From assembly GCA_947259105.1 (NCBI GenBank), contig CAMYKU010000056.1, positions 1-33,625 on the forward strand: a DNA stretch of 33,625 nt, read 5' to 3'. The position numbers and the translations under genes are program-made. This document shows, in pieces, positions 7,053 through 15,902 of this stretch. This stretch comes from an uncultured Alphaproteobacteria bacterium (GTDB lineage: Bacteria > Pseudomonadota > Alphaproteobacteria > UBA8366 > JADFVY01). The notes under the pieces were generated by a model. That model made no database searches and was not told where the DNA came from. It saw nothing but the letters and a program-made list of their open reading frames with translations. The stretch's first letter is position 1; each line of letters opens with the position of its first letter.

Positions 7053-7727
7053 TTACGGCGCCGACGGCGCCGGCTTGAATTCCTCGCGCACGATGTAGAC
7101 GACGTAGAGGGACAGTACGGCCGCGAAGAAGCACCAGACGGAAATGAAGGCGTAGCCGAAAAACAGAAAGGCGGCGATCACCGAGACGAAGATCAGCACC
7201 GCAAAAACCCGTATTTGCCTGGCGGAGCAAATGAATAGAGAGGCGACGATTATCGCGGCATAGACGAACCGAAGACCCCCCCGGCTCACGATACCGTCAT
7301 AGATCAGCGTGGTCTGGTATTTGATCGAGTGGTGAACCACCGTTACGCTCAGCCAGTCCTCGCGCAGCATGATGGGCAGGAAGAGCGACGCCCCGTACAA
7401 CCCGCCCAGGATCGCAAGGGCGGCGAGGAACGGTCTCCGGCGCGCATCGGATTCCAGCGCAAGCATCGACAGCGGTACCCAGAACAACCAGAAAAAGTGG
7501 GAAAAGAACAGGAAGCCCCGCGATGCCGCGCCGATCAGCGCCTGGTCGCCGGACGAAATGCCGATCCACAAGGCGCCCTCGACCGCCTGCTGCAGCCCGA
7601 ACGCCAAGGGGTAGGCGGCGAACGGCATCCATCTCGCGTTCTCGCGCCTTGCCCTGTTCAGGCAATAAAGCCCCACCGGCAGCAGAGGCGCGGCCAACCC
7701 GAAACTGGCCGTCGCGGAATAGCACAT
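7053..7727 (-). CDS. DUF6629-like integral membrane protein
   Basis: 224 residues from the ATG at 7727. The N-terminus MCYSATASFGLAAPLLPVGLY matches the MC(F/Y)SATASF opening that I associate with the DUF6629 family, followed by PLAFGLQQAVEGALWIGI. I count about seven hydrophobic helices (around LAAPLLPVGLYCL, YPLAFGLQQAVEGALW, FLFFSHFFWLFWVPLSML, FLAALAILGGLYGASLFL, FVYAAIIVASLFI, VLIFVSVIAAFLFFGYAF and VWCFFAAVLSLYVVYIV). A TTG at 7760 would add 11 residues and would sit upstream of the AGGAGG at about 7739-7744; the family N-terminus favours 7727. Function unknown. It is divergent from metY. Confidence 0.7.
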   Translation of the reverse strand: MCYSATASFGLAAPLLPVGLYCLNRARRENARWMPFAAYPLAFGLQQAVEGALWIGISSGDQALIGAASRGFLFFSHFFWLFWVPLSMLALESDARRRPFLAALAILGGLYGASLFLPIMLREDWLSVTVVHHSIKYQTTLIYDGIVSRGGLRFVYAAIIVASLFICSARQIRVFAVLIFVSVIAAFLFFGYAFISVWCFFAAVLSLYVVYIVREEFKPAPSAP

Positions 7728-7956
7728 CCTGCCCGAAATCCTCCTGGCTGCTTGCTCCAATCATAGAACGGGGATGCCTTGACTGCAAAGCCGGGCGCAC
7801 CACGCCTCGGGGATGAGTTACGCGCGGGCAGTGGCCGGGGAGATCGGGAAACAGAACCGCGAAAGCCCGATCGACGCACCCCGCCATTGCCGCGCCCGCC
7901 GCGCTGCGGCTACTCTGTCGCGCCAGTACTCCGGCCACCCACAGCGGACCCGTCCC

Positions 7957-9252
7957 ATGACCCTTCCCAAGCACCTCAACTTCGACACGCTCAGTCTCCA
8001 CGCCGGCCAGCGGCCGGACCCGGCGACCGGCGCGCGCGCGGTGCCGATCTACCAGACGACGTCCTTCGTCTTCGAGGACACCGACCACGCGGCGTCGCTG
8101 TTCAACCTGGAGCGCGCGGGGCATATCTACAGCCGCATCTCCAACCCCACCGTCGCGGTGCTGGAGGAGCGGGTGGCGGCGCTGGAAGGCGGCGTCGGCG
8201 CGGTGGCGACGGCGTCCGGCCAGGCGGCGCTGCATCTTGGCATCGTCACCCTGATGGGGCAGGGCGGCCATATCGTCGCCTCCTCCTCGCTCTACGGCGG
8301 CAGCGTCAACATGTTCGCGCTGACCCTGCCGCGCTTCGGCATCGAGACCAGCTTCGTCAACCCGCGCGACCATGACGCCTTCCGACGCGCGATCCGGCCG
8401 GAAACGCGGCTGGTCTTCGGCGAGATCCTCGGCAATCCGGGGCTGGAGGTGCTGGATGTGCCGGCGGTCTCTCAAATCGCGCACGATGCCGGCCTGCCGC
8501 TGATGCTCGACTGCACCTTCGCGACACCGTACCTGTGCCGGACCTTCGACCACGGCGCCGACATCGTCATGCATTCGGCGACAAAGTGGCTGGGCGGGCA
8601 CGGGCTGGCGATCGGCGGCGTGCTGGTCGACGGCGGCCGCTTCGACTGGGAGGCGAGCGGCAGGTTCCCGACCCTGACCGAGCCGTACGAAGGCTATCAC
8701 GGCATCGATTTCGCCGAGGAGTTCGGCCCCGGCGCCTTCGCCATGCGGGCGCGCGCCGAGGGGCTGCGCGATTTCGGTGCGGCGATGAGCCCGCAGAACG
8801 CGTTCTACATCCTGCAGGGGCTGGAGACGCTGCCGCTGCGCATGCAAAGGCATATGGAGAACACCGCAAAGGTGCTGGAATTTCTCGAGGGCCACAAGGC
8901 GGTGGACTGGGTGCTGCATCCGGCGCTGGCGAGCCACCAGGATTGCGATCTGGCGAAAGAGCTGCTGCCCAGGGGCGCGGGCTCGATCGTCAGCTTCGGC
9001 GTCAGGGGCGGCCGCGCCGCCGGCGGCCGGTTCATCGAGGGCTGCGCGCTGGCCTCGCACCTCGCCAACGTCGGCGACGCCAAGACCCTGGTGATCCACC
9101 CGGCGACCACGACGCACCAGCAGATGACCGCCGAGCAGCTGAAGGCCGCCGGCGTCGGCGAAGAGCTGATCCGCCTGTCGGTCGGCCTCGAGGACCCGCG
9201 GGACATCATCGACGACCTCGCGCAGGGCCTCCGCGCCGCGCAGAAGGGCTGA
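7957..9252 (+). CDS. metY: O-acetylhomoserine (thiol)-lyase / PLP-dependent sulfhydrylase
   Basis: 431 residues, the normal length for MetY-type Cys/Met-metabolism PLP enzymes. Seen: FDTLSLHAGQRPDPATGARAVPIYQTTSFVF at the N-terminus, the YSRISNPT motif (59-65) that contacts cofactor phosphate, ATASGQAALHL (84-94), the Asp of LMLDCTFATP (Asp185) and the Schiff-base lysine in HSATKWLGGHG (Lys210). C-terminal VGDAKTLVIHPATTTHQQ and RLSVGLED are typical. It condenses O-acetylhomoserine with sulfide to homocysteine in the cytoplasm. The ATG at 7957 has no clear ribosome site. An alpha/beta hydrolase starts 4 bases after its stop, indicating an operon. No SAM-II-like aptamer was recognised in the leader. 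Confidence 0.88.
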   Translation: MTLPKHLNFDTLSLHAGQRPDPATGARAVPIYQTTSFVFEDTDHAASLFNLERAGHIYSRISNPTVAVLEERVAALEGGVGAVATASGQAALHLGIVTLMGQGGHIVASSSLYGGSVNMFALTLPRFGIETSFVNPRDHDAFRRAIRPETRLVFGEILGNPGLEVLDVPAVSQIAHDAGLPLMLDCTFATPYLCRTFDHGADIVMHSATKWLGGHGLAIGGVLVDGGRFDWEASGRFPTLTEPYEGYHGIDFAEEFGPGAFAMRARAEGLRDFGAAMSPQNAFYILQGLETLPLRMQRHMENTAKVLEFLEGHKAVDWVLHPALASHQDCDLAKELLPRGAGSIVSFGVRGGRAAGGRFIEGCALASHLANVGDAKTLVIHPATTTHQQMTAEQLKAAGVGEELIRLSVGLEDPRDIIDDLAQGLRAAQKG

Positions 9253-9256
9253 AGGG

Positions 9257-10045
9257 ATGGAACTGACGGTCAACGGACACAGGGTCCACGCGGCGACGGG
9301 AGGGAAGGACTTCGATCCGGCGCTGCCGGCCGTGATCTTCGTGCACGGCGCGGGGCTGGACCGCACGGTGTGGGCGCTGCAGACCCGCTATTTCGCGCAT
9401 CATGGGTATGGCGTGCTGGCGGTCGACCTGCCCGGACACGGCACGTCCGAGGGCCCGCCGCCGGACTCGATCCCGGCGATGGCCGACTGGCTGGCGGCGC
9501 TGATCGACGCGGCCGGGCTCAAGCAGGCCGCGCTGGTCGGCCATTCGATGGGCGCGCTGGTGACCCTGGAATGCGCCGCGCGCCATGGCGACAAGGTGCG
9601 GGCGCTGGCGCTGGTCGGCGCGGCGGCGGCGATGCCGGTGCATCCCGACCTGCTGGAAGCGGCGCAAGCGAACGACCGCTCCGCCTACGACGCGATCTGC
9701 TTCTGGGGCTTCAGCCGCCCGGCCCAGCTGGGCCGCGACCAGGCGCCCGGTATGTGGATGGTCGGCTCCGGCGTCGAGCTGCTGGCGCACGGTCCGGCCG
9801 GCGTGCTGCACAACGACCTTGCGGCCTGCGCGGCCTACGAGAGCGGCCTCGAATCGGCGGCGCGGGTCGCCTGCCCGGTGCGGCTGATCCTCGCCGACGG
9901 GGATTTCATGACGCCGCTGAAGGGTGGAAAAGCGCTGGCCGATGCTTTTCACGCGGCGGATACCATAATTCTTAACCGGTGCGGCCATATGATCATGGCA
10001 GAGCAACCGGACGCCACCCTGGATGCGCTGATCGGCTTCGTCTGA
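9257..10045 (+). CDS. Alpha/beta hydrolase
   Basis: 262 residues. Canonical fold marks: oxyanion HGAG (30-33), DLPGHGTSEGPPP, the nucleophile elbow GHSMGA with Ser97, a catalytic acid in ILADGDFMTP (Asp214 or Asp216) and His244 in RCGHMIMAEQPDA. The stretch resembles haloperoxidase- or ester-hydrolase-type enzymes rather than MetX, which is about 120 residues longer. The start lies 4 bases after the metY stop, with its ribosome site (GAAGGG) overlapping that stop, so it is translated from the metY message. The substrate is not predictable; a link to sulfur-amino-acid metabolism is only suggested by position. Confidence 0.85.
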   Translation: MELTVNGHRVHAATGGKDFDPALPAVIFVHGAGLDRTVWALQTRYFAHHGYGVLAVDLPGHGTSEGPPPDSIPAMADWLAALIDAAGLKQAALVGHSMGALVTLECAARHGDKVRALALVGAAAAMPVHPDLLEAAQANDRSAYDAICFWGFSRPAQLGRDQAPGMWMVGSGVELLAHGPAGVLHNDLAACAAYESGLESAARVACPVRLILADGDFMTPLKGGKALADAFHAADTIILNRCGHMIMAEQPDATLDALIGFV

Positions 10046-10084
10046 CCGGCGCCCCGGGGCCGGTGACGGCAAGGAGACGCAGCG

Positions 10085-13000
10085 TTGAGCGACCACAGCC
10101 AGTTCCACCTTCTGCGCAGCCGGCGATTCCTGCCGCTGTTCGCGACCCAGTTCCTCGGCGCATTCAACGACAACGCCTACCGGTACGGGCTGGTGATCCT
10201 GGTCACCTTCAACGCGGCGTACGCCTCGCAGATGGACTCCCGCGTCGTCGTCACCGCGTCGGCCGGCATCTTCATCCTGCCGTTCTTCCTGTTCTCGGCG
10301 ATCGCCGGGCAGCTGGCCGACCGCTTCGAGAAATCGCGGCTGATCTTCTTCGTCAAACTGTTCGAGATCCTCGTCATGGTCGCGGCGGCCGTCGCCTTCT
10401 TCACCACGGACGTCTGGCTGCTGCTGGGCGTGCTGTTCCTGATGGGCACCCAGTCCGCCTTCTTCGGCCCGCTGAAATACGGCATCCTGCCGGATCACCT
10501 GGCCGAGGAAGAGCTGGTCGGCGGCAACGCGCTGGTCGAGACGGGCACGTTCCTCGCCATCCTCCTGGGCACGGTGTTCGGCGGGTTGCTGATCAACGGC
10601 GAGGACGGCCTTCACCTGGTTTCGGCGGCGCTGGTGGCGATTGCCGCGCTCGGCGCCGGCGCCAGCCTGTTCATTCCGCCCGCCGGCCCGGCGGCGCCGG
10701 ATCTGAAGCTCAACCCGAACCTCATTGGCGAGACCTGGTCGATCCTGCGCCACGCCAAGGGCAATGTGCCGGTGTTCCGTTCGATCATCGGGATTTCCTG
10801 GTTCTGGTCGATGGGCGCGGTGTTCCTGGCGCAGTTCCCGTCCTTCGGGCGCGACCTGCTGGGTGCCGACGAGGCGGTGGTGAACCTGTTCCTGCTGGCC
10901 TTTTCGCTTGGCATCGGCATCGGCTCGCTGCAGTGCAACCGCTGGCTCAAGGGCGAGGTCAGCGCCCGCTACGTGCCGCTGGGCGCGGTCGGCATGGCGG
11001 TGTTCGGCATCGCGCTTTTCTATGTTTCCCGCGGCATCGTGCCGGCCGACCCGGCGGCGGACCCGATCGGCGTGGCCGCATTCCTGTCATCGTCGACCAA
11101 CCTTCTGATCCTTGGCGCCCTGGTGATGATCGCGGTCTGCGGCGGGCTGTTCATCGTGCCGCTCTACGCCATCATGCAGGCGCGCAGCAGCGACGAGCAC
11201 CGCGCCCGCAACATCGCCGCCAACAACATCATGAACGCAGCCTTCATGGTGGTGGCCGCGGGCGTCTCGGCGTCCATGCTGTTGGCCAGTTTTTCGGTCG
11301 TCGACGTGTTCCTGGCGCTGTCCGTCGGCAATCTCGTCGCCTCGGTCTACGTCATCGCGCTGCTGCCCGATGACGTGGTCAAGGGCGTCGGTCGCTTCCT
11401 GTTCCGCCGGCTGCACGGGGTCGAGGTCAAAGGCGCGCACAATGTCGCCAAGGCCGGCCCGCGCACGGTGATCGTCGCCAACCACACCTCGTTCCTTGAC
11501 GGCGCGCTGATCACCTGCTTCCTGCCGGGGCGGCCGGTGTTCGCGATCAACAGCTTCATCGCCCGGCACTGGTGGGCGCGCCTAGCCTTCCTGCTGTTCG
11601 ACCTGCTGCCGCTCGACCCGACCAACCCGATGGCGGCGAAGAAGCTGGTGCAGGCGGTGAAGGACGGCCAGCCCTGCGTCATCTTCCCCGAAGGGCGGAT
11701 CACCGTCACCGGCGCTCTGATGAAGGTCTATGAAGGCCCCGGCGCGATCGCCGACATGGCCGACGCGACGATCCTGCCGCTGCGCATTTCCGGGGCGAAA
11801 TACTCGGTCTTCTCGCGGCTGCAGGGCAAGCTGCGGCTGCGCTGGTTCCCGAAGATCACGCTGACCATCCTGGAGCCGCGCCGCATCGAGGTGGCGAACG
11901 GGCTGCGGGGCCGGGCGCGGCGCGACGCGCTGGCCGACTGGCTGTACGACGTGATGAGCGAGACCATCTTCCAGACCGGGTTCCGGCGGCAGTCGCTGTT
12001 CGCCGCGCTGCTCGATGCGCGTTTCCACCATGGCGGCGACGCGGTGGTGCTGGAGGATATCGAGCGCGAGCCCCTGACCTACACGCGGCTGGTGGCAAGC
12101 TGCCTCGCGCTCGGCCGGCATATGGCGCGGCTCGCCGCGCCCTGCGGGACCGTCGGCCTGATGATGCCCAATACGAACGCCGCCGTGATCGCCTTCTTCG
12201 GCATGCAGGCCTATGGCCGCGTGCCGGCGATGCTCAACTATACTGCGGGGGCGCCGGCGATGCTGGCCGCCTGCAAGGCGGCAGAGGTCGCCACTGTCGT
12301 CACCTCGCGCCAGTTCGTGCGCGCCGCCGGGCTGCGCGATGCCGTCAACGCGCTGAAGGAGGAGGTCGAAGTCGTCTGGCTCGAGGATTTCCGCCGCCGG
12401 ATCGGACGGTATGCAAAGCTCCGCGCGCTTCTGGCGGTGCCCTTCGCCGGCCGCCTGCACCAGCGCCATACCAAGGGGTGCACGCCGCACGACCCGGCCG
12501 TGGTGCTGTTCACCTCCGGCTCCGAAGGGCAGCCCAAGGGCGTGGTGCTGAGCCACGAGAACCTCGAGGCCAACCGCCACCAGCTGTCCGCCCGCATCGA
12601 CTTCAACCCCACGGACACGGTGTTCAACGCGTTGCCGATGTTCCATTCCTTCGGGCTGACCGGCGGGCTGCTGCTGCCGCTGCTGTCGGGCGTGCGGGTG
12701 TTCCTGTACCCGAACCCGCTGCACTACCGCGTCGTGCCGGAGCTGGTGTACGACCGCAACGCGACCATCCTGTTCGGCACCGACACCTTCCTTGCGGGCT
12801 ATGCCAAGGCGGCGCATCCCTATGATTTCTACAGCGTGCGCTATGTCTTCGCGGGCGCCGAGAGGGTCAGGCACGAGACAGGGCGCACCTGGCAGAACCG
12901 CTTTGGCCTGCGCATCTTCGAAGGCTACGGCGCGACCGAGACGTCGCCGGTGATCTCCACCAACACGCCGATGCACTACCGCGCCGGCACCGTCGGCCGG

Positions 13001-13528
13001 CTGCTGCCGGGCATCCAGCACCGGCTGGTCCCGATTGCCGGCATTACCAAGGGTGCGCGGCTGGAGGTCAAGGGCCCCAACGTCATGCTGGGGTATCTCA
13101 CGCCCGACAATCCCGGGGTGCTGGAGCCGCCGCCCGACGGCTGGTACGACACCGGCGACATCGTCGACATCGACGACGACGGGTATCTTACCATCGTCGG
13201 CCGCGTCAAGCGCTTCGCCAAGGTCGCCGGCGAGATGGTCTCGCTGACCTCCGTCGAGGCCCAGGCGACGGTGTTGTGGCCCGACAGCCGGCATGCGGCG
13301 GTCGCCCTGCCCGACGCGCGCAAGGGCGAGCAGATCGTCCTGGTCACCGATTCCCCCCGGGCCAGCCGCGACGTGATCCTGGCCCATGTGCAGGTCAACG
13401 GCGGCACCGAACTCGCGGTGCCGCGCACCGTCATGACGGTGGATGCGGTGCCGGTGCTGGGCAGCGGCAAGACCGACTATCCGGCGGTAGCGCGGATCGC
13501 GGCCAACGGCGCCGCCGGCCCCGCCTGA
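10085..13528 (+). CDS. aas: Three-domain MFS transporter / 1-acyl-glycerophosphate-type acyltransferase / acyl-ACP synthetase fusion (LplT-Aas type)
   Basis: 1147 residues. The start is TTG at 10085 with AAGGAG at 10071-10076 (8-nt spacing). Residues 1-430 are a 12-helix MFS module beginning FLPLFATQFLGAFNDNAYRY, as in the lysophospholipid flippase LplT. Residues 440-640 are a PlsC acyltransferase with NHTSFLD (H-x4-D, His467/Asp472) and FPEGRIT (534-540). Residues 650-1140 are an AMP-forming acyl-activating enzyme with LFTSGSEGQPKG (about 807-818), EGYGATETSP and the YDTGD motif. Together they are expected to flip lysophospholipid inward, activate a fatty acid on ACP and reacylate the lysolipid in the inner membrane. 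E. coli splits this into lplT and aas. It follows the hydrolase gene by 39 bases. Confidence 0.9.
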   Translation: MSDHSQFHLLRSRRFLPLFATQFLGAFNDNAYRYGLVILVTFNAAYASQMDSRVVVTASAGIFILPFFLFSAIAGQLADRFEKSRLIFFVKLFEILVMVAAAVAFFTTDVWLLLGVLFLMGTQSAFFGPLKYGILPDHLAEEELVGGNALVETGTFLAILLGTVFGGLLINGEDGLHLVSAALVAIAALGAGASLFIPPAGPAAPDLKLNPNLIGETWSILRHAKGNVPVFRSIIGISWFWSMGAVFLAQFPSFGRDLLGADEAVVNLFLLAFSLGIGIGSLQCNRWLKGEVSARYVPLGAVGMAVFGIALFYVSRGIVPADPAADPIGVAAFLSSSTNLLILGALVMIAVCGGLFIVPLYAIMQARSSDEHRARNIAANNIMNAAFMVVAAGVSASMLLASFSVVDVFLALSVGNLVASVYVIALLPDDVVKGVGRFLFRRLHGVEVKGAHNVAKAGPRTVIVANHTSFLDGALITCFLPGRPVFAINSFIARHWWARLAFLLFDLLPLDPTNPMAAKKLVQAVKDGQPCVIFPEGRITVTGALMKVYEGPGAIADMADATILPLRISGAKYSVFSRLQGKLRLRWFPKITLTILEPRRIEVANGLRGRARRDALADWLYDVMSETIFQTGFRRQSLFAALLDARFHHGGDAVVLEDIEREPLTYTRLVASCLALGRHMARLAAPCGTVGLMMPNTNAAVIAFFGMQAYGRVPAMLNYTAGAPAMLAACKAAEVATVVTSRQFVRAAGLRDAVNALKEEVEVVWLEDFRRRIGRYAKLRALLAVPFAGRLHQRHTKGCTPHDPAVVLFTSGSEGQPKGVVLSHENLEANRHQLSARIDFNPTDTVFNALPMFHSFGLTGGLLLPLLSGVRVFLYPNPLHYRVVPELVYDRNATILFGTDTFLAGYAKAAHPYDFYSVRYVFAGAERVRHETGRTWQNRFGLRIFEGYGATETSPVISTNTPMHYRAGTVGRLLPGIQHRLVPIAGITKGARLEVKGPNVMLGYLTPDNPGVLEPPPDGWYDTGDIVDIDDDGYLTIVGRVKRFAKVAGEMVSLTSVEAQATVLWPDSRHAAVALPDARKGEQIVLVTDSPRASRDVILAHVQVNGGTELAVPRTVMTVDAVPVLGSGKTDYPAVARIAANGAAGPA

Positions 13529-13694
13529 GGTCGGGGATCGTTCGTCGACGGACTGCATTTGTGGCGTCGCCCGCCGCAATTGCGGCGATCCTGCGCCGAA
13601 CGTGCCGCGCGTTGGCCCCCGGAACGCCGCGGGCGTGTCGCAATCGGGGCGTAGACAAGTCCCCCTCAACGTCTCAATCATTGGGGGTGACGAC

Positions 13695-14483
13695 ATGCTT
13701 TCAGGAAATTCGCGTTCTTTCAGCACCGCGGCATTGTGCGTGGTCCTCGGCCTGGTCCTGTCGGGGTGCGGCGCCAATTATACCACGCCGGGCGGCAGCG
13801 TTCCGCTGGCGGACCTCACCGAAACAGACATCAACGAGCTGCTGACGACGCAGCCGACCGCGCGGTTCCCGGCCAGGATCGCGGTGGCGCGCGTCCAGGC
13901 GCCGGGGTACGAATCGCACCGGACGACCAGCTTCGGCACCGGCCGCTACAGCGTGGTGACGACGCGCGATGTGGAAAGCGACGAGAGTTTCGAGCGAATG
14001 GCGGCGATGCCGATGGTGGCCGGGTTCGGGCCGCTCAATCGCATCCTGCTGCCGACCGAACTCGAATCCATAAAAGCGCTGCGCACCGCCGCGGCGCGCC
14101 TCAAGGCCGACGTCCTGCTGATCTACACCTTCGATACGGCGTTCCGGGTCGGCGAACAGCACGTCGCCCCGCTGAACGTCATCGCGCTCGGAATGCTGCC
14201 GAACCAGGAGGTCGCGGTCACGACCACGGCGTCGGCGGCGCTGTTCGACGTGCGAACGGAATTCCTGTACGGGCTCGCCGAAGCGACCGGCCGGGAGAGC
14301 CGGTATGCCAGCGTCTGGGGCAGCACCGATGCGGTGGATGAACTGCGAGTGGTAACCGAACGCAAGGCATTCGAGGCCCTGGTGCCGGAGATCGAAAAGG
14401 CCTGGGCCGGTATCGTCGAGGAACACGCGGTCCGGCCGGTCGGCGCCGCCGCCGGGGGTGTTGCGTTGGCGGGGCCGGGCTGA
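13695..14483 (+). CDS. Predicted lipoprotein of unknown function
   Basis: 262 residues. The N-terminus is a lipoprotein signal ending LVLSGCGANYT, with the lipidated cysteine at residue 25. The residue after Cys is Gly, not Asp, which favours sorting to the outer membrane by the E. coli rule. The mature part includes PARIAVARVQAPGYES, KALRTAAARLKADVLLIYTFDTAFRVGEQ and VTTTASAALFDVRTEFLYGLAEATG. This arrangement resembles uncharacterised lipoproteins with a fold like the periplasmic nucleotide-independent CsgG/TolB N-terminal domain, but I do not recognise a named family. The ATG at 13695 follows a GGGGGTGA stretch. It stands alone. Confidence 0.65.
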   Translation: MLSGNSRSFSTAALCVVLGLVLSGCGANYTTPGGSVPLADLTETDINELLTTQPTARFPARIAVARVQAPGYESHRTTSFGTGRYSVVTTRDVESDESFERMAAMPMVAGFGPLNRILLPTELESIKALRTAAARLKADVLLIYTFDTAFRVGEQHVAPLNVIALGMLPNQEVAVTTTASAALFDVRTEFLYGLAEATGRESRYASVWGSTDAVDELRVVTERKAFEALVPEIEKAWAGIVEEHAVRPVGAAAGGVALAGPG

Positions 14484-14564
14484 AGCGGGCTGCGCGGTGG
14501 ATAGTCCCGCAGGGCGGCTGCTGAATATCGCGGTTTGAATCCCTTTGGGCCCTGTCCACGCACG

Positions 14565-14601
14565 CCTCGTCCTGAGCCTGTCGAAGGATGCGTTCGAGGG
14601 G
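14565..14601. repeat. Short dispersed repeat fragment (CCTCGTCCTGAGCCTGTCGA type)
   Basis: CCTCGTCCTGAGCCTGTCGA continuing AAGGATGCG is a sequence type I know as a common dispersed half-palindrome in alphaproteobacterial and sphingomonad genomes. Only one arm is present here, downstream of the lipoprotein gene and next to the protease stop codon. The remaining intergenic bases (14484-14564) show nothing else. Confidence 0.5.
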
Positions 14602-14613
14602 AATCGCCTCCGT

Positions 14614-15675
14614 CTATCTCTCTTTCGGGCACTCGCCCTGGCGGTCGACCCCGGTGCAGCCGCACAGGCCGATCTCGGCCACCGTCGGGGCGTCCTGCAC
14701 GCAGCCGAGGAACGCCTGCACGGCGGGGGTGTCCGTCCGCGCCATGATCGCCGAGCCGCGGCAGATGGCGTCGCCCGAACTGGTGATCGCGACCTGCAGC
14801 TCGACGCCCTTGTCGTCGTAGAAGATCGGCCCGCCGGAATCGCCGCCGCAGGTGCCGGTATAGTTGCGCGCCGGGTTCTGCGAGCCCATCATCAGGTTCT
14901 GGTCCCGGCCCATAAAGGTGATGTAGGCGGTGCCGGTCGTCGTCCAGCGGACGCCGAGCTTGGAGACGTCGTTGACCGCGCCGCCCTTGTTGCCGCCCTC
15001 GCCCGGGCGGTTGTGGGCCTCGCCGACGCCGTAGCCGACGGGGGTGAAGACCGCAGGATCGCGCACGTTGGCGATTCCCCGCAGGAACTGCGGGTGCGGC
15101 AGGGTGACCGGCTCGATGTCCGTCAGGTCGACGATCTCGCCGCCATGCGTGACGAGCGCGCCGCCGAACAGGGGCAGCACGATTACGCCGTAGTCGAACT
15201 GAAGATTCCAGGCGTTCAGGCCCTGCGGTCCGTATTCCTCGGGGAGTACGGGAATGGCGCCGAGCACGTATTGCCGGGGCGACCAGCTGCTGGCGGAGAT
15301 ATCGGGGATGTCGCGCTCGATCTCGGCATCGAACGAGACGCCGACGTCGATCAGCGTGCCGTCGGCCACGCCGGCGATATAGAACGAGACGCAGTGTCCC
15401 GCCGTCAGGATGATGACCCGCTTGTCGTCCTTGGCCAGCAGGCTGCCGGAACAGCGGCCGAAGCCGACGCCGTCGACGGCCTCACCGGCGCGCGGCGCCC
15501 GGAATCCGGACAGGCTGACCGTGTTCGGATGACGGCAGCCGACATTGGCCGCATTGTCCATGCAGTCCGGCTCGCCGAAGGTGATGGCCCGCGCGCCCGA
15601 CGGCGCCAGTGCAAGCAACGCGCCACACGCTGCCAGCAAGGTCACATTCCTGAAAACCCCAATCGAAGTGGTCAT
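14614..15675 (-). CDS. Secreted trypsin-like (S1) serine protease
   Basis: 353 residues with a Sec signal peptide (about 1-30, ending APSGARA). The catalytic triad is intact: His94 in ILTAGHC, Asp161 in FDYGVIVL and Ser280 in GTCGGDSGGPIF. Several cysteines (38, 47, 75, 95, 276 and more at the C-terminus, LGCVQDAPTVAEIGLCGC) could form disulfides, consistent with a periplasmic or extracellular location. No zymogen prodomain, PDZ domain or membrane anchor is visible, so it is unlike DegP. Substrate unknown. It is transcribed divergently from the CREST membrane hydrolase at 15903, with a 227-base region between. Confidence 0.88.
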   Translation of the reverse strand: MTTSIGVFRNVTLLAACGALLALAPSGARAITFGEPDCMDNAANVGCRHPNTVSLSGFRAPRAGEAVDGVGFGRCSGSLLAKDDKRVIILTAGHCVSFYIAGVADGTLIDVGVSFDAEIERDIPDISASSWSPRQYVLGAIPVLPEEYGPQGLNAWNLQFDYGVIVLPLFGGALVTHGGEIVDLTDIEPVTLPHPQFLRGIANVRDPAVFTPVGYGVGEAHNRPGEGGNKGGAVNDVSKLGVRWTTTGTAYITFMGRDQNLMMGSQNPARNYTGTCGGDSGGPIFYDDKGVELQVAITSSGDAICRGSAIMARTDTPAVQAFLGCVQDAPTVAEIGLCGCTGVDRQGECPKER

Positions 15676-15902
15676 CGACGATATCTCCCTGTTGGTCCGT
15701 TTACGAGGCGGGAAGCGTCGAATGAAGCACGCCCTTTGTCAAGATCAACTATAACGATAGCGGGTAAGCTGTCCGGTGGGCGTGGCCGGCTCGGGGCCGC
15801 TTTCGTGCCGAGGGAAACCCGTTGCCCTTCGCTTTTCACGAAACCGCATGCAGACTGGCCCCGTCGAGCAGCTTCTGTCGGCCAAAACAGGAGTATCGGA
15901 TC

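Noticed and set aside
7728..7956. SAM-binding riboswitch in front of metY
   Set aside because: I looked for SAM-II-like and SAM/SAH-like conserved bases in the leader and found none; a covariance-model search would settle it.
9257..10045. Homoserine O-acetyltransferase (MetX) because of its position after metY
   Set aside because: At 262 residues it is much shorter than MetX (about 370-380) and lacks MetX-typical segments; annotated only as alpha/beta hydrolase.
11582..13777. Long open frame on the reverse strand across the acyl-ACP synthetase gene
   Set aside because: Antisense to a clear three-domain protein; its translation is Arg/Gly/His/Gln-rich without motifs, as expected from high-GC codon structure.
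15736..15749. Possible FNR box TTTGTCAAGATCAA between the protease and CREST genes
   Set aside because: Only the ATCAA half fits; the left half-site is not TTGAT/TTGAC at the right spacing.
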